Of a stretch of 42,879 nt of DNA, positions 1 to 10,990 are shown one piece after another. This DNA is from Dehalococcoidia bacterium (GTDB taxonomy: Bacteria; Chloroflexota; Dehalococcoidia; UBA2979). Within the stretch, counting starts at the first letter, position 1. Each line of letters begins with the position of its first letter. The notes beneath the pieces were generated by a model. That model was given only the letters and a program-made list of their open reading frames with translations. It was not told where the DNA came from and searched no databases. The stretch covers positions 1 through 42,879 of the forward strand of contig JALOAM010000006.1 of assembly GCA_023228765.1 (NCBI GenBank). Direction: 5' to 3'. Both the position numbers and the translations under genes were made by a program.

Positions 1-974
1 TCTCCGCCCGCCTCGGGATCGATTACGAGACGCTGTCCGCGATCAAGCCTGACCTGGTCTACCTGGACAGCACCGCGTTCGGCCGGTACGGCGAGTGGGG
101 CTCTCGGCCGGGCTACGACATCGTCGTGCAGGCGGCCTCCGGCATCACGTCGATGGTCGGCAAGGTCGATGAGAGCGGCACGCCGCTGGTGCCGCCGGCC
201 CACGCCGACACCACCACGGCGTACTCGATCTGCGCGGGCGTCCTCGCCGGTCTGTTCTACAAGGAGCGCCACGGCAAGGGCCAGCTGATCGAGACCTCGC
301 TGCTCATCAACGCCCTGACGATGGCGATGAGCGGGTTCGACGACATCCCCGCGGGCAACGGCGAGCAGCGCGCGGTCTTCCTCGGGGCGCTCGCGGAGGC
401 GAGGGCGAACGGCACGCCGTACGCGGAGTTCCTGCAGCAGCGGGACGCCCTCCGCGGCCGCGCGGCCGGCGGGAACGTCTACTACCGCTGCTTCCTCACG
501 AAGGACGGCGCGCTTGCCATCGGGGCGCTCTCGGTGAGCCTCCGCGAGAAGGTGCGCAAGACCCTGGGCTTCGAGCACAACCGCGACGAGCCCGGCTACA
601 ACGTGGCCGACCCGGAGCAGATGAAGGTCGACCAGGAGCTCCGCGCCCGCATCGAAGCCCAGTTCCTCACCAAGACCACCGACGAGTGGGAGAAGATCCT
701 CACCGCCGGAGGCGTCCCCGTGGCGCCGATCCTGTTCACGCAGGAGCTCATCGACCACCCGGTCGTGCAGGCGAACGGCTACGTGGTGGAGCTGGAGCAC
801 GAGCTCGTCGGCCCCATGCGCATGCAGGCGCCGCCGTGGAAGATGAGCGTCTCGAACCCCACCCCACAGGGCCCGCCGCCCGTCCTGGGACGGCACAACG
901 AGGAGATCCTGAAGGGTCTGGGATACTCGGACGACCAGATCGCGGAGATGCGCTCCGCGGGCGCCATCCTCTAG
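1..974 (+). CDS. CaiB/BaiF (family III) CoA-transferase, 5' end outside window
   Basis: The frame is open from base 3 to a TAG at 972-974, so only the C-terminal part (about 323 residues) is visible and the true start lies upstream. The visible part carries typical family III features: RPGYDIVVQAASG, a HADTTTAYS stretch and HGKGQLIETSLL, followed by the C-terminal region ending in LGRHNEEIL and GYSDDQI. Family III enzymes move CoA between carboxylic acids through an aspartyl-CoA intermediate; the catalytic Asp would lie in the missing N-terminal part, so activity cannot be checked here. The crotonase-fold gene starts 54 bases downstream on the same strand, which suggests a shared role in acyl-CoA activation and turnover. 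Substrate unknown. Confidence 0.9.
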   Translation, partial: SARLGIDYETLSAIKPDLVYLDSTAFGRYGEWGSRPGYDIVVQAASGITSMVGKVDESGTPLVPPAHADTTTAYSICAGVLAGLFYKERHGKGQLIETSLLINALTMAMSGFDDIPAGNGEQRAVFLGALAEARANGTPYAEFLQQRDALRGRAAGGNVYYRCFLTKDGALAIGALSVSLREKVRKTLGFEHNRDEPGYNVADPEQMKVDQELRARIEAQFLTKTTDEWEKILTAGGVPVAPILFTQELIDHPVVQANGYVVELEHELVGPMRMQAPPWKMSVSNPTPQGPPPVLGRHNEEILKGLGYSDDQIAEMRSAGAIL

Positions 975-1015
975 CGGAGCGTCAGTAGCGCCTCTAGCGA
1001 AGCGCGTCAGTAGCG
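969..1015. repeat. Short tandem duplication including the stop codon
   Basis: Bases 969-990 and 992-1015 are near-identical copies (CTCTAGCGGAGCGTCAGTAGCG and a second copy with two extra bases). Both contain the CTCTAG that ends the CoA-transferase, so the stop region was duplicated in tandem. The perfect 12-base core GCGTCAGTAGCG recurs at 979-990 and 1004-1015. It sits just before the ribosome binding site of the next gene. Confidence 0.7.
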
Positions 1016-1028
1016 TCAGGGAGACCTC

Positions 1029-1784
1029 ATGGCTGAGTCGGAACCGCTCGTCGTCGTATCCGTCGCAGACGGGATCGGGCGGCTCCGGCTCAACCGGGCC
1101 GACAAGCGCAACGCGCTGAACGAGGAGATGTCGGACCAGGTACTGCACGCGATGCAGGAGCTGGAGCTGGACGACGCGGTCGTCTGCATCGTGATCGAGG
1201 GCACGGACGGCGCGTTCTGCGCCGGCGCCGACATGGCGGAGGCGAACGCGGCCTACGAGGCCGGCCGTCACCGCTTCAACCCCTCGGCGTACGCGGCAGC
1301 GCGCGTCGGCTCCGCGAACAAGCCCGTCGTCGCGGCCATCGACGGTCCCGCGTACGGCGCGGGCGCCCTCCTCGCCTGCTCGTGCGACATCCGCATCGCC
1401 TCGGACCGCGCACGGTTCCGCTTCCCGGGTTCGGAGTACGGCCTGGTCGTCGGCGCGCACGCGCTGCCCTCGCTCGTCGGCGGGCCGATGGCGAAAGAGC
1501 TGATCTTCACCGGCCGCGTCGTGGACGCCGAGGAGGCGGCCCGCATCGGCCTCGTGAACCGCACCGTCCCCGCCGAGGAGTTCGAAGCGGCCGTGGAGAG
1601 CGTCGCGAGCGCGATCGCCGCCTCGTCTCCGCTCGCCCTCGAGTGGTCGAAGCGCACGATCAACACCGCGATCACCGGGGGCAATGCGCTGGCGGTGGAG
1701 CAGCAGGCAGACCTGCTGCTGCGCGGTGGCCCGGACCACAAGGTCCGGTTCGGCGCCGCGACGAAGCGCGTCACCGGGCGATAG
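1029..1784 (+). CDS. Enoyl-CoA hydratase/isomerase (crotonase) superfamily protein
   Basis: A protein of 251 residues, the usual crotonase length. LNRADKRNALNEEM near residue 21 is the typical N-terminal crotonase signature, GTDGAFCAGADMAE (58-71) forms the first half of the CoA pocket and oxyanion hole, and IDGPAYGAGALLACSCD (104-120) the second. Aligned by eye to rat crotonase, the two catalytic glutamates are not in place: E144 corresponds to L114 and E164 to G134. It is therefore unlikely to be a classical enoyl-CoA hydratase and may be an isomerase, hydrolase or other crotonase-fold enzyme. It starts with ATG after GGGAGACCTC and probably forms an operon with the upstream CoA-transferase. 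Confidence 0.85.
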   Translation: MAESEPLVVVSVADGIGRLRLNRADKRNALNEEMSDQVLHAMQELELDDAVVCIVIEGTDGAFCAGADMAEANAAYEAGRHRFNPSAYAAARVGSANKPVVAAIDGPAYGAGALLACSCDIRIASDRARFRFPGSEYGLVVGAHALPSLVGGPMAKELIFTGRVVDAEEAARIGLVNRTVPAEEFEAAVESVASAIAASSPLALEWSKRTINTAITGGNALAVEQQADLLLRGGPDHKVRFGAATKRVTGR

Positions 1785-1813
1785 CCCGGGGCGCCCATCG
1801 TTCCGCGAGGCGG

Positions 1814-1870
1814 TCCCGGAACGGCCCCCACCCCAACCCTCTCCCGAAACCGCGAGAGGGGGTCAGAGAT
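1814..1870. repeat. Dispersed inverted repeat, copy 1
   Basis: Located between the crotonase and DinB genes. CCCTCTCCCGAAACCGCGAG followed by AGGG can fold into a hairpin, preceded by CCACCCCAA and followed by GGTCAGA. The same core and flanks recur at ten other places in this window. Confidence 0.75.
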
Positions 1871-1930
1871 GTGAGTTGCGTGATAGAACTCACATCGACT
1901 ACGGTCGCCGCGCAACGACGGGAGCGATCG

Positions 1931-2485
1931 ATGTCCGACGCCAACCCCACGCCCGAGGAACTCGAGGAGTGGGCGCGCGTCCGCGGCTACATCCTCGCGC
2001 AGGCCGAGAAGTACGAGCCCCACGAGTACTGGCCGCGCCTCGTCGAGCAGCGCGCGAAGCTCCTCCAGCTCTTCGAGGGCGTTACCCCGGAGCAGGCGTC
2101 CTGGCGGCCCGCCTCTGGCGAGGGTGAGGGGGCCTGGAGCATCGTGGAGGTCGCGCAGCACGTCCTCCAGTGGACCGAGAACATCATCGACGTGAACGAC
2201 GCCTTCCTCGAAGGCCGCGAAGCGCACAAGCTCCCCTCCGGCTACATCGACCCCGATCCGGCGGCCCGGCTCGACGACGTGCGGGTCGCCCTCGTCGAGG
2301 CGTCCCAGCGGCTGGCGGACACATTGCTGCACGTCGCCCCGCAGCCCGACCCCGCGCGGACGGTGGAGCACTCGCGGTTCGGGGAGCTGAACGCGCGGCA
2401 GTGGTTCGTCCTCGGACGGATCCACGACATGGACCACGTCCGCCAGGTTGAGGGCCTCAAGCAGGCGGAGGGCTTCCCGGCGTAA
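1931..2485 (+). CDS. DinB/YfiT-like four-helix-bundle protein
   Basis: A protein of 184 residues. The DinB superfamily consists of four-helix bundles that usually bind a divalent metal with three histidines and act as thiol-dependent transferases or hydrolases. Here H77 (VAQH) and the pair H165/H169 (GRIHDMDHV) are well placed to form that triad. The mid-region SWRPASGEGEGAWSIVEVAQH is the usual 'W ... W S ... E v l.H' pattern. The frame stays open far upstream, but the ATG at 1931 follows the inverted repeat and gives a normal family length, so I chose it. The exact reaction cannot be told from sequence. Confidence 0.85.
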   Translation: MSDANPTPEELEEWARVRGYILAQAEKYEPHEYWPRLVEQRAKLLQLFEGVTPEQASWRPASGEGEGAWSIVEVAQHVLQWTENIIDVNDAFLEGREAHKLPSGYIDPDPAARLDDVRVALVEASQRLADTLLHVAPQPDPARTVEHSRFGELNARQWFVLGRIHDMDHVRQVEGLKQAEGFPA

Positions 2486-2517
2486 GGTGTCGCCGCACCG
2501 CGCGGGAGGAGCCCACC

Positions 2518-2994
2518 ATGACCGCAGCCGAAGACGTGATCCGCCGCATGACCGAGCGAGGGCTACGCCTCGCGACCGCCGAGTCCACCACGGGCGGACT
2601 GACCGGGTACCTCCTCGTGGCGGTTCCGGGAGCCTCGAAGGTCTTCGTGGGCGGGGTGGCCGCCTACGGGCGGAAGCCGAAGCTGGACTGGCTCCGCGTC
2701 CCGGAACAGACCGTCGCCGCCTACGGCTCCGTCCACGAGGAGACGGTGCTGGCGATGGCCCGAGGCGCCCGCGAGGCGCTGGAGGTGGACCTTGCCGTCG
2801 CGGAGAGCGGCATCGCCTCGCCGACGAACAACCCGGACCGCCCCGGTGGCCTCTACTGCCTCGCCCTCGTCGATGCCGACGGCCACGAGGTGGCTGAGCG
2901 CCAGATCTTCGACGGCGACCGCGAGGCGACGATGCGCGCCGCCGCCGACCGCCTGCTCGCGATGATCCTCGAGTACCTCGATCGGAGCGCGTAG
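2518..2994 (+). CDS. pncC: CinA C-terminal domain / nicotinamide-nucleotide amidase (PncC-like)
   Basis: A protein of 158 residues, matching stand-alone CinA C-terminal (PncC) proteins. These deamidate nicotinamide mononucleotide to nicotinate mononucleotide in pyridine nucleotide salvage. The characteristic motifs are visible: LATAESTTGG (residues 17-27, with the catalytic Ser/Thr region), VPGASKVFVGGVAAYG, and AVAESGIASP. In the last motif the usual 'TGIAGP' reads 'SGIASP', a small departure from consensus. The start ATG follows GGGAGGAGCCCACC. It lies 32 bases after the DinB gene on the same strand and may be co-transcribed with it. Confidence 0.85.
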   Translation: MTAAEDVIRRMTERGLRLATAESTTGGLTGYLLVAVPGASKVFVGGVAAYGRKPKLDWLRVPEQTVAAYGSVHEETVLAMARGAREALEVDLAVAESGIASPTNNPDRPGGLYCLALVDADGHEVAERQIFDGDREATMRAAADRLLAMILEYLDRSA

Positions 2995-3073
2995 CGTCGT
3001 CCGGTCACGTGCTCATCTATCGGTCCCTGCTAGTCTTGCCCGCAGTATGGGCGGCTGACGGGAAGTTGAGGAC

Positions 3074-5701
<2,628 letters not shown>

Positions 5702-6475
5702 ATGGCGACCGCGCAGATCAACGGCATCGAGCTGTTCTACGAGGACAGCGACCCGACCAACGAGGGCGGCAAGCCCGTCGTGTTCTGGAACCACGGCGCC
5801 GGTGGCAACCACATGTCGTGGTGGCAGCAGGTCCCCGCGTTCCGCGACACCTACCGCTGTATCGCGATCGACCACCGCGGCTTCGGGCGCTCGCTCGACA
5901 CCACCGGCGAGGGCGTCGCGAAGTTCATCGATGACCTCGAGGCGCTCGTCGACCACCTCGGGGTCGAGCGGCTCTCGATCGTGGCGCAGTCGATGGGCGG
6001 GCGTGCCTCGCTCGGCTACGCCGTGCGCCACCCGGAGCGGGTGCGCGCACTGGTGATGGCGGACACGTGGGGGTTCTTCGACTGGCCCGAGCAGCAAGAA
6101 CGCGCCCGCTCGATGCAGCCTGCCGTCACGACCCCCCTCGTGCATCGCGCGCTGGCCGAGCACTACCAGCAGGCGAACCCCGCGATGACCTTCCTCTACC
6201 GCCAGATCCAGGGCCTGAACCCACCTCGGGAGGGCTCGCCGGTTAGCGCGCCGGGCGCGCCGACGATCGACCAGGTGCGAGGGTGCTCGGTGCCCACGCT
6301 CTGCCTCGTGGGGTCGGATGACGGGGTGACGCCGCCGCCGCTGATCAAGGCGCTGGCCGATGAACTCCCAAACGCGCAGTATGTGGAGGTGCCGGGTGCT
6401 GGCCACTCGGTCTACTTCGAGCAACCGCAGCGCTTCAACGAGCTCGTGGGTGACTTCCTCGCGAAGCACCAATAG
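5702..6475 (+). CDS. Alpha/beta-hydrolase fold protein
   Basis: A protein of 257 residues whose ATG directly follows the stop of the M1 peptidase, so translation is probably coupled. The fold signatures are clear: HGAGG oxyanion loop at 31-35, DHRGFGRS at 57-64, nucleophile elbow AQSMGG with S97, acid D206 or D207 in GSDDGVTPP, and H235 in GAGHSVYFEQP. Residues 113-185 form the helical cap. The family contains esterases, haloperoxidase-like and C-C bond hydrolases; the substrate cannot be assigned from sequence. Confidence 0.88.
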   Translation: MATAQINGIELFYEDSDPTNEGGKPVVFWNHGAGGNHMSWWQQVPAFRDTYRCIAIDHRGFGRSLDTTGEGVAKFIDDLEALVDHLGVERLSIVAQSMGGRASLGYAVRHPERVRALVMADTWGFFDWPEQQERARSMQPAVTTPLVHRALAEHYQQANPAMTFLYRQIQGLNPPREGSPVSAPGAPTIDQVRGCSVPTLCLVGSDDGVTPPPLIKALADELPNAQYVEVPGAGHSVYFEQPQRFNELVGDFLAKHQ

Positions 6476-6523
6476 CAACGGGCAGGTCCCTGGACCGACA
6501 GGGCCGAAGGAGGACGACGCAGC

Positions 6524-6994
6524 GTGAGTGACCACAACGAGGAGGGGCGACCCCCGAACGGGCGCTCACTCAACGTCTTCTTCGACGTCGACAACACCCT
6601 GATCATGTGGAACGGCAAGCTCCGCAACCACACGGAGCACGTCTTCCAGCAGCTCAAGGAAGCCGGCCACACCATCTACGTGTGGTCAGGCGTCGGCATC
6701 CGGCGCTGGGACATGAAGCGCCACAACCTGGACCAGTACGTCACCGACTACTTCATCAAGCCCCTCGAGAAGCACCACGAGAAGCTCGATGCCCTCGGCG
6801 TCCCGATGATCCCGGACTACGTGATCGACGACCACAAGACCGTCGTCGATGCCTTCGGCGGATACCACATCCCGGACATGGCGAAGCCGGACGACGAGGA
6901 GCTCCTCCACGTCCTCGCCGAGATCATGGAGATGGCCGCCCTCCCCACGCTCGGCGACACCGAGGAGCCCGGTTCGACGGTCGCCATCGGATAG
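6524..6994 (+). CDS. HAD-superfamily hydrolase
   Basis: A protein of 156 residues starting at a GTG with a strong AAGGAGG ribosome binding site at 6507-6513. Motif I is FFDVDNTLI, with nucleophile D21 and general acid/base D23. Motif II is the VWSGVG region (the usual Ser/Thr at the end of a beta strand), and VIDDHKTVVDAFGG supplies the acidic motif IV. It has almost no cap domain, which suggests a phosphatase that acts on a protein or large substrate. It is the last gene of the plus-strand cluster, convergent with the ABC exporter genes. Confidence 0.82.
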   Translation: MSDHNEEGRPPNGRSLNVFFDVDNTLIMWNGKLRNHTEHVFQQLKEAGHTIYVWSGVGIRRWDMKRHNLDQYVTDYFIKPLEKHHEKLDALGVPMIPDYVIDDHKTVVDAFGGYHIPDMAKPDDEELLHVLAEIMEMAALPTLGDTEEPGSTVAIG

Positions 6995-7115
6995 TCCGCT
7001 TCCGCCCTCTGGCCCACCTCCTCCGGGGGGGACGGGGTGGGGGTGTGCCGCTCCCCGCGGTACCAGGCAGCACCAGCCGCCGAGGGCGCTCGACGTCAGT
7101 GTCGCCTGCTCTCCG

Positions 7116-7853
7116 TCAGGGCGTCCGTCGGCGCAACGTCGCTGCGCCGAGGGCCAGCGACAGCAGGGTGAACCCCACGATGACGGCGACATCTCGGGCT
7201 AACCACCGGTCGAGGTCGCCTGACGCGGTGATCCGCGCGAGGGCGCTGTAGGCGTAGGTCAGTGGGAGGACGTCCGAGACCACCTCAAGCGGGCGGGCCA
7301 TGCTCGGGCGGGGCGCGATCAGACCGGCGAGCAGGACCTGGGGCAGGACGAAGGCCGGCATGAACTGCACCGCCTGGAACTCGCTCCGGGCGAAAGCGCT
7401 CACGAACAGGCCGAGCGCCATGCCGAGGCTGGCGTTCCCGATGGCGATGAGGATGACCGCCCAGATCGGGCCGGCCGCCGTCAGGCCGAGCAGGCCGAAG
7501 CCCACCGCGGTGGTGAGGACGGCCTGCACCCCCGCGAGGCCTGCGAACGCGAGGTCGTAGCCGCCCAGCAGGTCCAGCTTCCCGATCGGCATCGACATCA
7601 ACCGCTCAAGGGTGCCGGTGGTGCGTTCTCGGAGCATCGCGACCGACGCGACGACGAACATCGTGATGAAGGGGAAGAGCCCCACCATCGGCCCGCCCAC
7701 ACGGTCGAACGCCTCGTCCTGGCCCTCCATGACCCACCGGAAGAGGACCAGCAGCGCCGGAGGGACCACCATCAGCAGGGCGACCGTGCGCGGATCACGT
7801 CGGAGCTGACGGAGCACGCGCTCGCACGTGGCCCACGTCATCCGGAGGTTCAC
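7116..7853 (-). CDS. ABC-2 type transporter permease
   Basis: A protein of 245 residues with about six hydrophobic segments (near 22-42, 58-75, 100-128, 130-152, 164-185 and 222-242) and the MLRERTTGTLERLMSMPI cytoplasmic loop that is typical of ABC-2 exporters (DrrB/NodJ/YadH type). It starts at GTG, overlapping the stop of the ATPase gene by four bases (GTGA), so the two form one transcription unit. Such pairs export drugs, lipids or polysaccharides; no substrate is indicated here. Confidence 0.88.
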   Translation of the reverse strand: MNLRMTWATCERVLRQLRRDPRTVALLMVVPPALLVLFRWVMEGQDEAFDRVGGPMVGLFPFITMFVVASVAMLRERTTGTLERLMSMPIGKLDLLGGYDLAFAGLAGVQAVLTTAVGFGLLGLTAAGPIWAVILIAIGNASLGMALGLFVSAFARSEFQAVQFMPAFVLPQVLLAGLIAPRPSMARPLEVVSDVLPLTYAYSALARITASGDLDRWLARDVAVIVGFTLLSLALGAATLRRRTP

Positions 7854-8584
7854 GATCCCGCCGCCAGCGCCACGAATGCCTCCTCCATGGTCGTCGCCGA
7901 GACTCGTTCGCGGAGCTCATCGGGCGATCCGGAGGCGACGATGTGTCCTTCGCGCATCAGCACCAGTCGGTTGCAGCGGTCGGCCTCGTCCATCACGTGG
8001 GTGGAGACCAGCACGGCGACGCCGCGGTCGGCGAGCGAGTGGAACAGGCGCCAGACGTCGTGCCGCAGCAGCGGGTCGAGTCCCACGGTCGGTTCGTCGA
8101 GCACGAGCAGCTCCGGATCGCCGAGCAGTGCGACGGCGAGCGAGGCCCGGGAGCGCTCGCCTCCGGAGAGGGTCCGCACTATCTGGTCCGCCTGCTCGCG
8201 CAGGTCCACGGAGTCGATGACCTCCTCGACGCGCTCGGTGGCGACACCCAGCAGGCGCGCGAAGTAGCGCAGGTTCTCGTGCACGGTGAGGTCCGGGTAG
8301 ATCGAGGGCGCCTGCGTGGTGTAACCGACGAGCGTCCGAAGCGGCTTGCTGCCGGCGGGGCGTCCGAGGACGGTCACCTCCCCGCCCTCGATGACCTGCA
8401 CCCCGACGATCGCCCGCATCAGCGTGGTCTTGCCGGACCCGCTCGGTCCGAGCAGCCCGGTGACGACGCCGAGAGGAACCTCGAGCGAGACACCCGGCAG
8501 GACGAGGTGGTGCCCGCGCCGCACCCGCAGGTCGCGTACACGGATCGCGTCGTCGGAAGCCACCACGGACGTCGGGAGAGCCAA
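7850..8584 (-). CDS. ABC transporter ATP-binding protein (partner of ABC-2 permease)
   Basis: A complete nucleotide-binding domain of 244 residues: Walker A GPSGSGKTT at 46-54, Q-loop in VGYTTQAPSIYPDLTV, signature LSGGERSRAS, Walker B LVLDEPTVGLDP and H-loop STHVMDEADRC. I chose the TTG at 8584 because GAGGAGG lies six bases upstream. An in-frame ATG at 8635 would add 17 residues (MRDQPDAARRSHRGGRR) that do not look like this family. All catalytic motifs are intact, in contrast to the ABC protein at 17271. It drives the ABC-2 permease encoded directly downstream. Confidence 0.9.
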   Translation of the reverse strand: MALPTSVVASDDAIRVRDLRVRRGHHLVLPGVSLEVPLGVVTGLLGPSGSGKTTLMRAIVGVQVIEGGEVTVLGRPAGSKPLRTLVGYTTQAPSIYPDLTVHENLRYFARLLGVATERVEEVIDSVDLREQADQIVRTLSGGERSRASLAVALLGDPELLVLDEPTVGLDPLLRHDVWRLFHSLADRGVAVLVSTHVMDEADRCNRLVLMREGHIVASGSPDELRERVSATTMEEAFVALAAGS

Positions 8585-8636
8585 GCGGCGACCTCCTCGG
8601 TGCGAACGTCGCGCAGCGTCCGGCTGGTCGCGCACG

Positions 8637-8672
8637 CGATTTTCGCTACTGATGAGTATCGTATATCACGCG
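8637..8672 (-). promoter_or_regulatory. AT-rich putative promoter of the ABC-2 exporter operon
   Basis: This is one of the few AT-rich stretches in the region. The minus strand reads TGATATACGATACTCATCAG, which offers -10-like hexamers (TATACG, GATACT) about 65-75 bases before the ATPase start. No good -35 box is visible, so this is only a candidate. Confidence 0.3.
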
Positions 8673-8700
8673 GAGCCCGCTCGGCGGGCGTCGGCCCTCG

Positions 8701-9975
8701 CTACGGCGCCACCGTCGGAACGAGCAGCGGGCGAGGCCACTCGTAAGTGATGTAGAGGATCGGGCCGAAGTCGTCCGCCTCGGAGGCGGCGAACTCGGAG
8801 GCTCGACGGTCGCCGCTGTCGACGAGGTAGAAGTCGAGTCGTCCTGAGCGGGTCACCTCGGTCACGTCGACCTGCACCCACGTGTTCCGATAGTCAGTGG
8901 TCTGGGGCGTTGGGTAGTCCACCGTGTTCGTCAGCTCCCCAAGCTGCTCGCCCACCATCGGCGCGTTTTCCCACATGACTGCCGACGCGTCCCAACCGCC
9001 CGTCACGAGGTGCACGGTGGCGAGTCGCTGGAGGTAGTCCGAAGCGTTCTGGTCGATATGTACGTCGCGCACGTAGAGGCCGAGCGACGCCGTGAGGACG
9101 CGAGCACCCTCCGGCAGCTCGACATCGAACCGGAGGAGGGCGTTCCTCAGTGCGCCGTCCACGCGGAGCCGGCCGCTGCCCTCGAAGTTCCTCGTCGGCT
9201 CGTTCTCATCGACGACGGTGTCCGCCGTTGCGCGGAGAACCACGGAGTCGGGGACGTACTGGAGCTTGGCGTCCGGTACCGGCATGGGGTAGCGGCGTGG
9301 GGCGGTGGGATCGTTGAAGTCGTACGGTGCGCGGATCACGCCAACGGGCGACCCCAGCGGATCGTCGTTGCTCGTCTCCTGTCGGAGGAGCCAGAGGGTC
9401 TCCTGGTCGATCCACTCGGTCTTCCATTCGGTGAACGGTCCTTCGACGGAGAAGACGGTGCCCCAATACCAGATCACCCAGGCGTCTCGCCCGGCGACGT
9501 CGTCGATCCCGATCACGCGCACGTCGTGCGCGCTGGTGTCGAGGTCGGGTCCGACGAGGATCTCGGGGCCGTCGGACCGTCCGAAGATGTCGTGGCCCGG
9601 CCACCGGTGTGTTTCGCGGTACTCGTGGTACTCCAGGCCGCCTCGGCCTTCCCGCAGATCGACGAAGACGACCGACGCCAGCTCGCCGGGTGCGGTGGTC
9701 TCGTACAGCGAGAACCCGTGGCCGGGGTCCTCCACGAACACGCGGAAGAACTCGAGCTCCCGCATCGCCTCATCGGACCGCGCGAGGAGCTCCCCGGGCG
9801 TCATGTCGAGGTCGGGCGCGTCGATCGAGGGTGGCCCGCCAGCCTCGGACACCTCGACCGGTACTTCGGTCATCGCGGTCGGAGGTGAGGCTGCGGGCTG
9901 CTGGTACTCGCTTGTGCAGGCGAGGAGGAGGGCGGCAGTGAGAGGGACGAAGGCGAGCGCGGTCCGACCTCGCAT
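8701..9975 (-). CDS. Lipoprotein: LolA-like domain plus DNRLRE (CBM96-like) domain
   Basis: A protein of 424 residues with a lipoprotein signal (TAALLLACTSE, lipidated C20). Residues about 50-250 (ELLARSDEAMRELEFFRVFV, then GRDAWVIWYWGTV and EWIDQETLWLLRQE) resemble the LolA/LppX-type antiparallel beta fold that binds lipids. Residues about 255-415 match the DNRLRE pattern of surface proteins: VVLRATADTVVDENEP, LLRFDVELPEGARVLTASLGL, and FYLVDSGDRRASEFAASEAD. It is probably anchored on the outer face of the membrane. It lies five bases after the gene at 9981, with which it probably forms an operon. The assignment of the first domain is tentative. Confidence 0.8.
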   Translation of the reverse strand: MRGRTALAFVPLTAALLLACTSEYQQPAASPPTAMTEVPVEVSEAGGPPSIDAPDLDMTPGELLARSDEAMRELEFFRVFVEDPGHGFSLYETTAPGELASVVFVDLREGRGGLEYHEYRETHRWPGHDIFGRSDGPEILVGPDLDTSAHDVRVIGIDDVAGRDAWVIWYWGTVFSVEGPFTEWKTEWIDQETLWLLRQETSNDDPLGSPVGVIRAPYDFNDPTAPRRYPMPVPDAKLQYVPDSVVLRATADTVVDENEPTRNFEGSGRLRVDGALRNALLRFDVELPEGARVLTASLGLYVRDVHIDQNASDYLQRLATVHLVTGGWDASAVMWENAPMVGEQLGELTNTVDYPTPQTTDYRNTWVQVDVTEVTRSGRLDFYLVDSGDRRASEFAASEADDFGPILYITYEWPRPLLVPTVAP

Positions 9976-9980
9976 GCCCG

Positions 9981-10748
9981 TCAGTCCCTCGTGCGGCGCG
10001 CGCGCTGCTGGGCGATGAAGCCGCGAAGGAGGCCCTCGACGCGGCCGCGTTCGAGCATGGCGGCGGCACCGGTGGCCTCGGCCGCGGTGTCGGAGGCCTC
10101 CGCGAAGCCGGCGAGCGCGGAGTAGGCGCGGTCGTCCTCCAGGCGGAGCAGCGGCTCGACGATGGTCCAGATCGAGACGCCCTCGTGGCGTGCCGGATCC
10201 ACCGAGGCGTAGACGACCCAGTCGAGGGCGCGCTCGCGGATGTCGTAGTGGCTGAAGAGCCGGTACTCGGTGTCCCAGTGCTCAGGGTCCTGGTAGAGCG
10301 CGGGCGACCAGTCGATCGGGATCGGGCGGTCTGACTTCCTCAGTGGATCGAGCGCGACCAGCCAGAGGCTCGTCGCGAGCGCCAGCGGCGAGGCAGTGGC
10401 GGCACCTCGGACGCACCACGTCTGCGCGTATGCGGCGCCCATCGCCTCCTGTACCCGACGGTCGACGTGCAACCCGGCGCCGAGGAGCGTGCGGGCGACC
10501 AGCATGTGTGCGATCAGGCGCCCGTCGGCGTCGTCGCGAGGACGCTCGCCGGAGGGCAACGCGAAGTCGGCGGCATCCTCGGACGGCAGGAACGCGGCGA
10601 AGGTGTGCATCTCACCGCCCTCGAACCCGGGCGCGCCCGGCTGCCCGAGCGTGGCGAGCAGCGTATCGAGGGCGGACGCGTCGTCCACCGTGCCGTGGTC
10701 GCGGACCTGTGGCCAGAGGCGCTGGGTGAGGGTGAGTACGTCAGACAT
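9981..10748 (-). CDS. Conserved-looking hypothetical protein, 255 residues
   Basis: I do not recognise this family. The protein is soluble, without a signal peptide or membrane segment, rich in Ala, Leu and Asp, and predicted by eye to be mainly helical (for example LIAHMLVARTLLGAGLHVDRRV). Tryptophans cluster in the second half (ALDWVVYASVD, VSIWTIVEPLL). The C-terminus is basic (RGFIAQQRARRTRD). Codon use is high in GC at third positions, as in neighbouring genes, which supports real coding. It lies directly upstream of the LolA-like/DNRLRE lipoprotein and probably shares its transcript. Confidence 0.65.
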   Translation of the reverse strand: MSDVLTLTQRLWPQVRDHGTVDDASALDTLLATLGQPGAPGFEGGEMHTFAAFLPSEDAADFALPSGERPRDDADGRLIAHMLVARTLLGAGLHVDRRVQEAMGAAYAQTWCVRGAATASPLALATSLWLVALDPLRKSDRPIPIDWSPALYQDPEHWDTEYRLFSHYDIRERALDWVVYASVDPARHEGVSIWTIVEPLLRLEDDRAYSALAGFAEASDTAAEATGAAAMLERGRVEGLLRGFIAQQRARRTRD

Positions 10749-10804
10749 GAGTGCCGTTGAAGGTCGCGTGTGGGGCGCGAGGTGTCAACGGCACGGCTCT
10801 AACG

Positions 10805-10990
10805 CTAGAACAGCCCGCCGCTGCCACCAGTGCCCGGCGGGCCGATCTTCGCCTCGGCGTTGGCCTCGCTCATCTTGCCGGTGAGGTGCTTATCGACGTG
10901 GTCCTTCGCGGACAGGCTGTCACCGTGGCCGTTCGCGATCCGGAAGAGCCAGTTGAAGGGGCGTCCGATCGTCCGAAGTACGTTGCGCAT
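10805..10990 (-). CDS. Small hypothetical protein, 61 residues
   Basis: The ATG at 10990 is preceded by GAGGTCACCAC. The sequence begins MRNVLRTIGRPFNWLFRIAN, a basic amphipathic helix, and ends in a glycine-rich tail (GPPGTGGSGGLF). The middle contains DHVDKHLTGKMSEANAEAK. A frame extending to 11239 exists, but its upstream part runs through hexanucleotide and palindromic repeats and is not credible as coding. I have no family for it. The N-terminal helix could associate with the membrane surface. Confidence 0.55.
   Translation of the reverse strand: MRNVLRTIGRPFNWLFRIANGHGDSLSAKDHVDKHLTGKMSEANAEAKIGPPGTGGSGGLF

Noticed and set aside
7003..7088. CGCCCTC and GAGGGCG as a terminator between the HAD and ABC-2 genes
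   Set aside because: The arms are separated by about 70 bases with no supporting inner stem.
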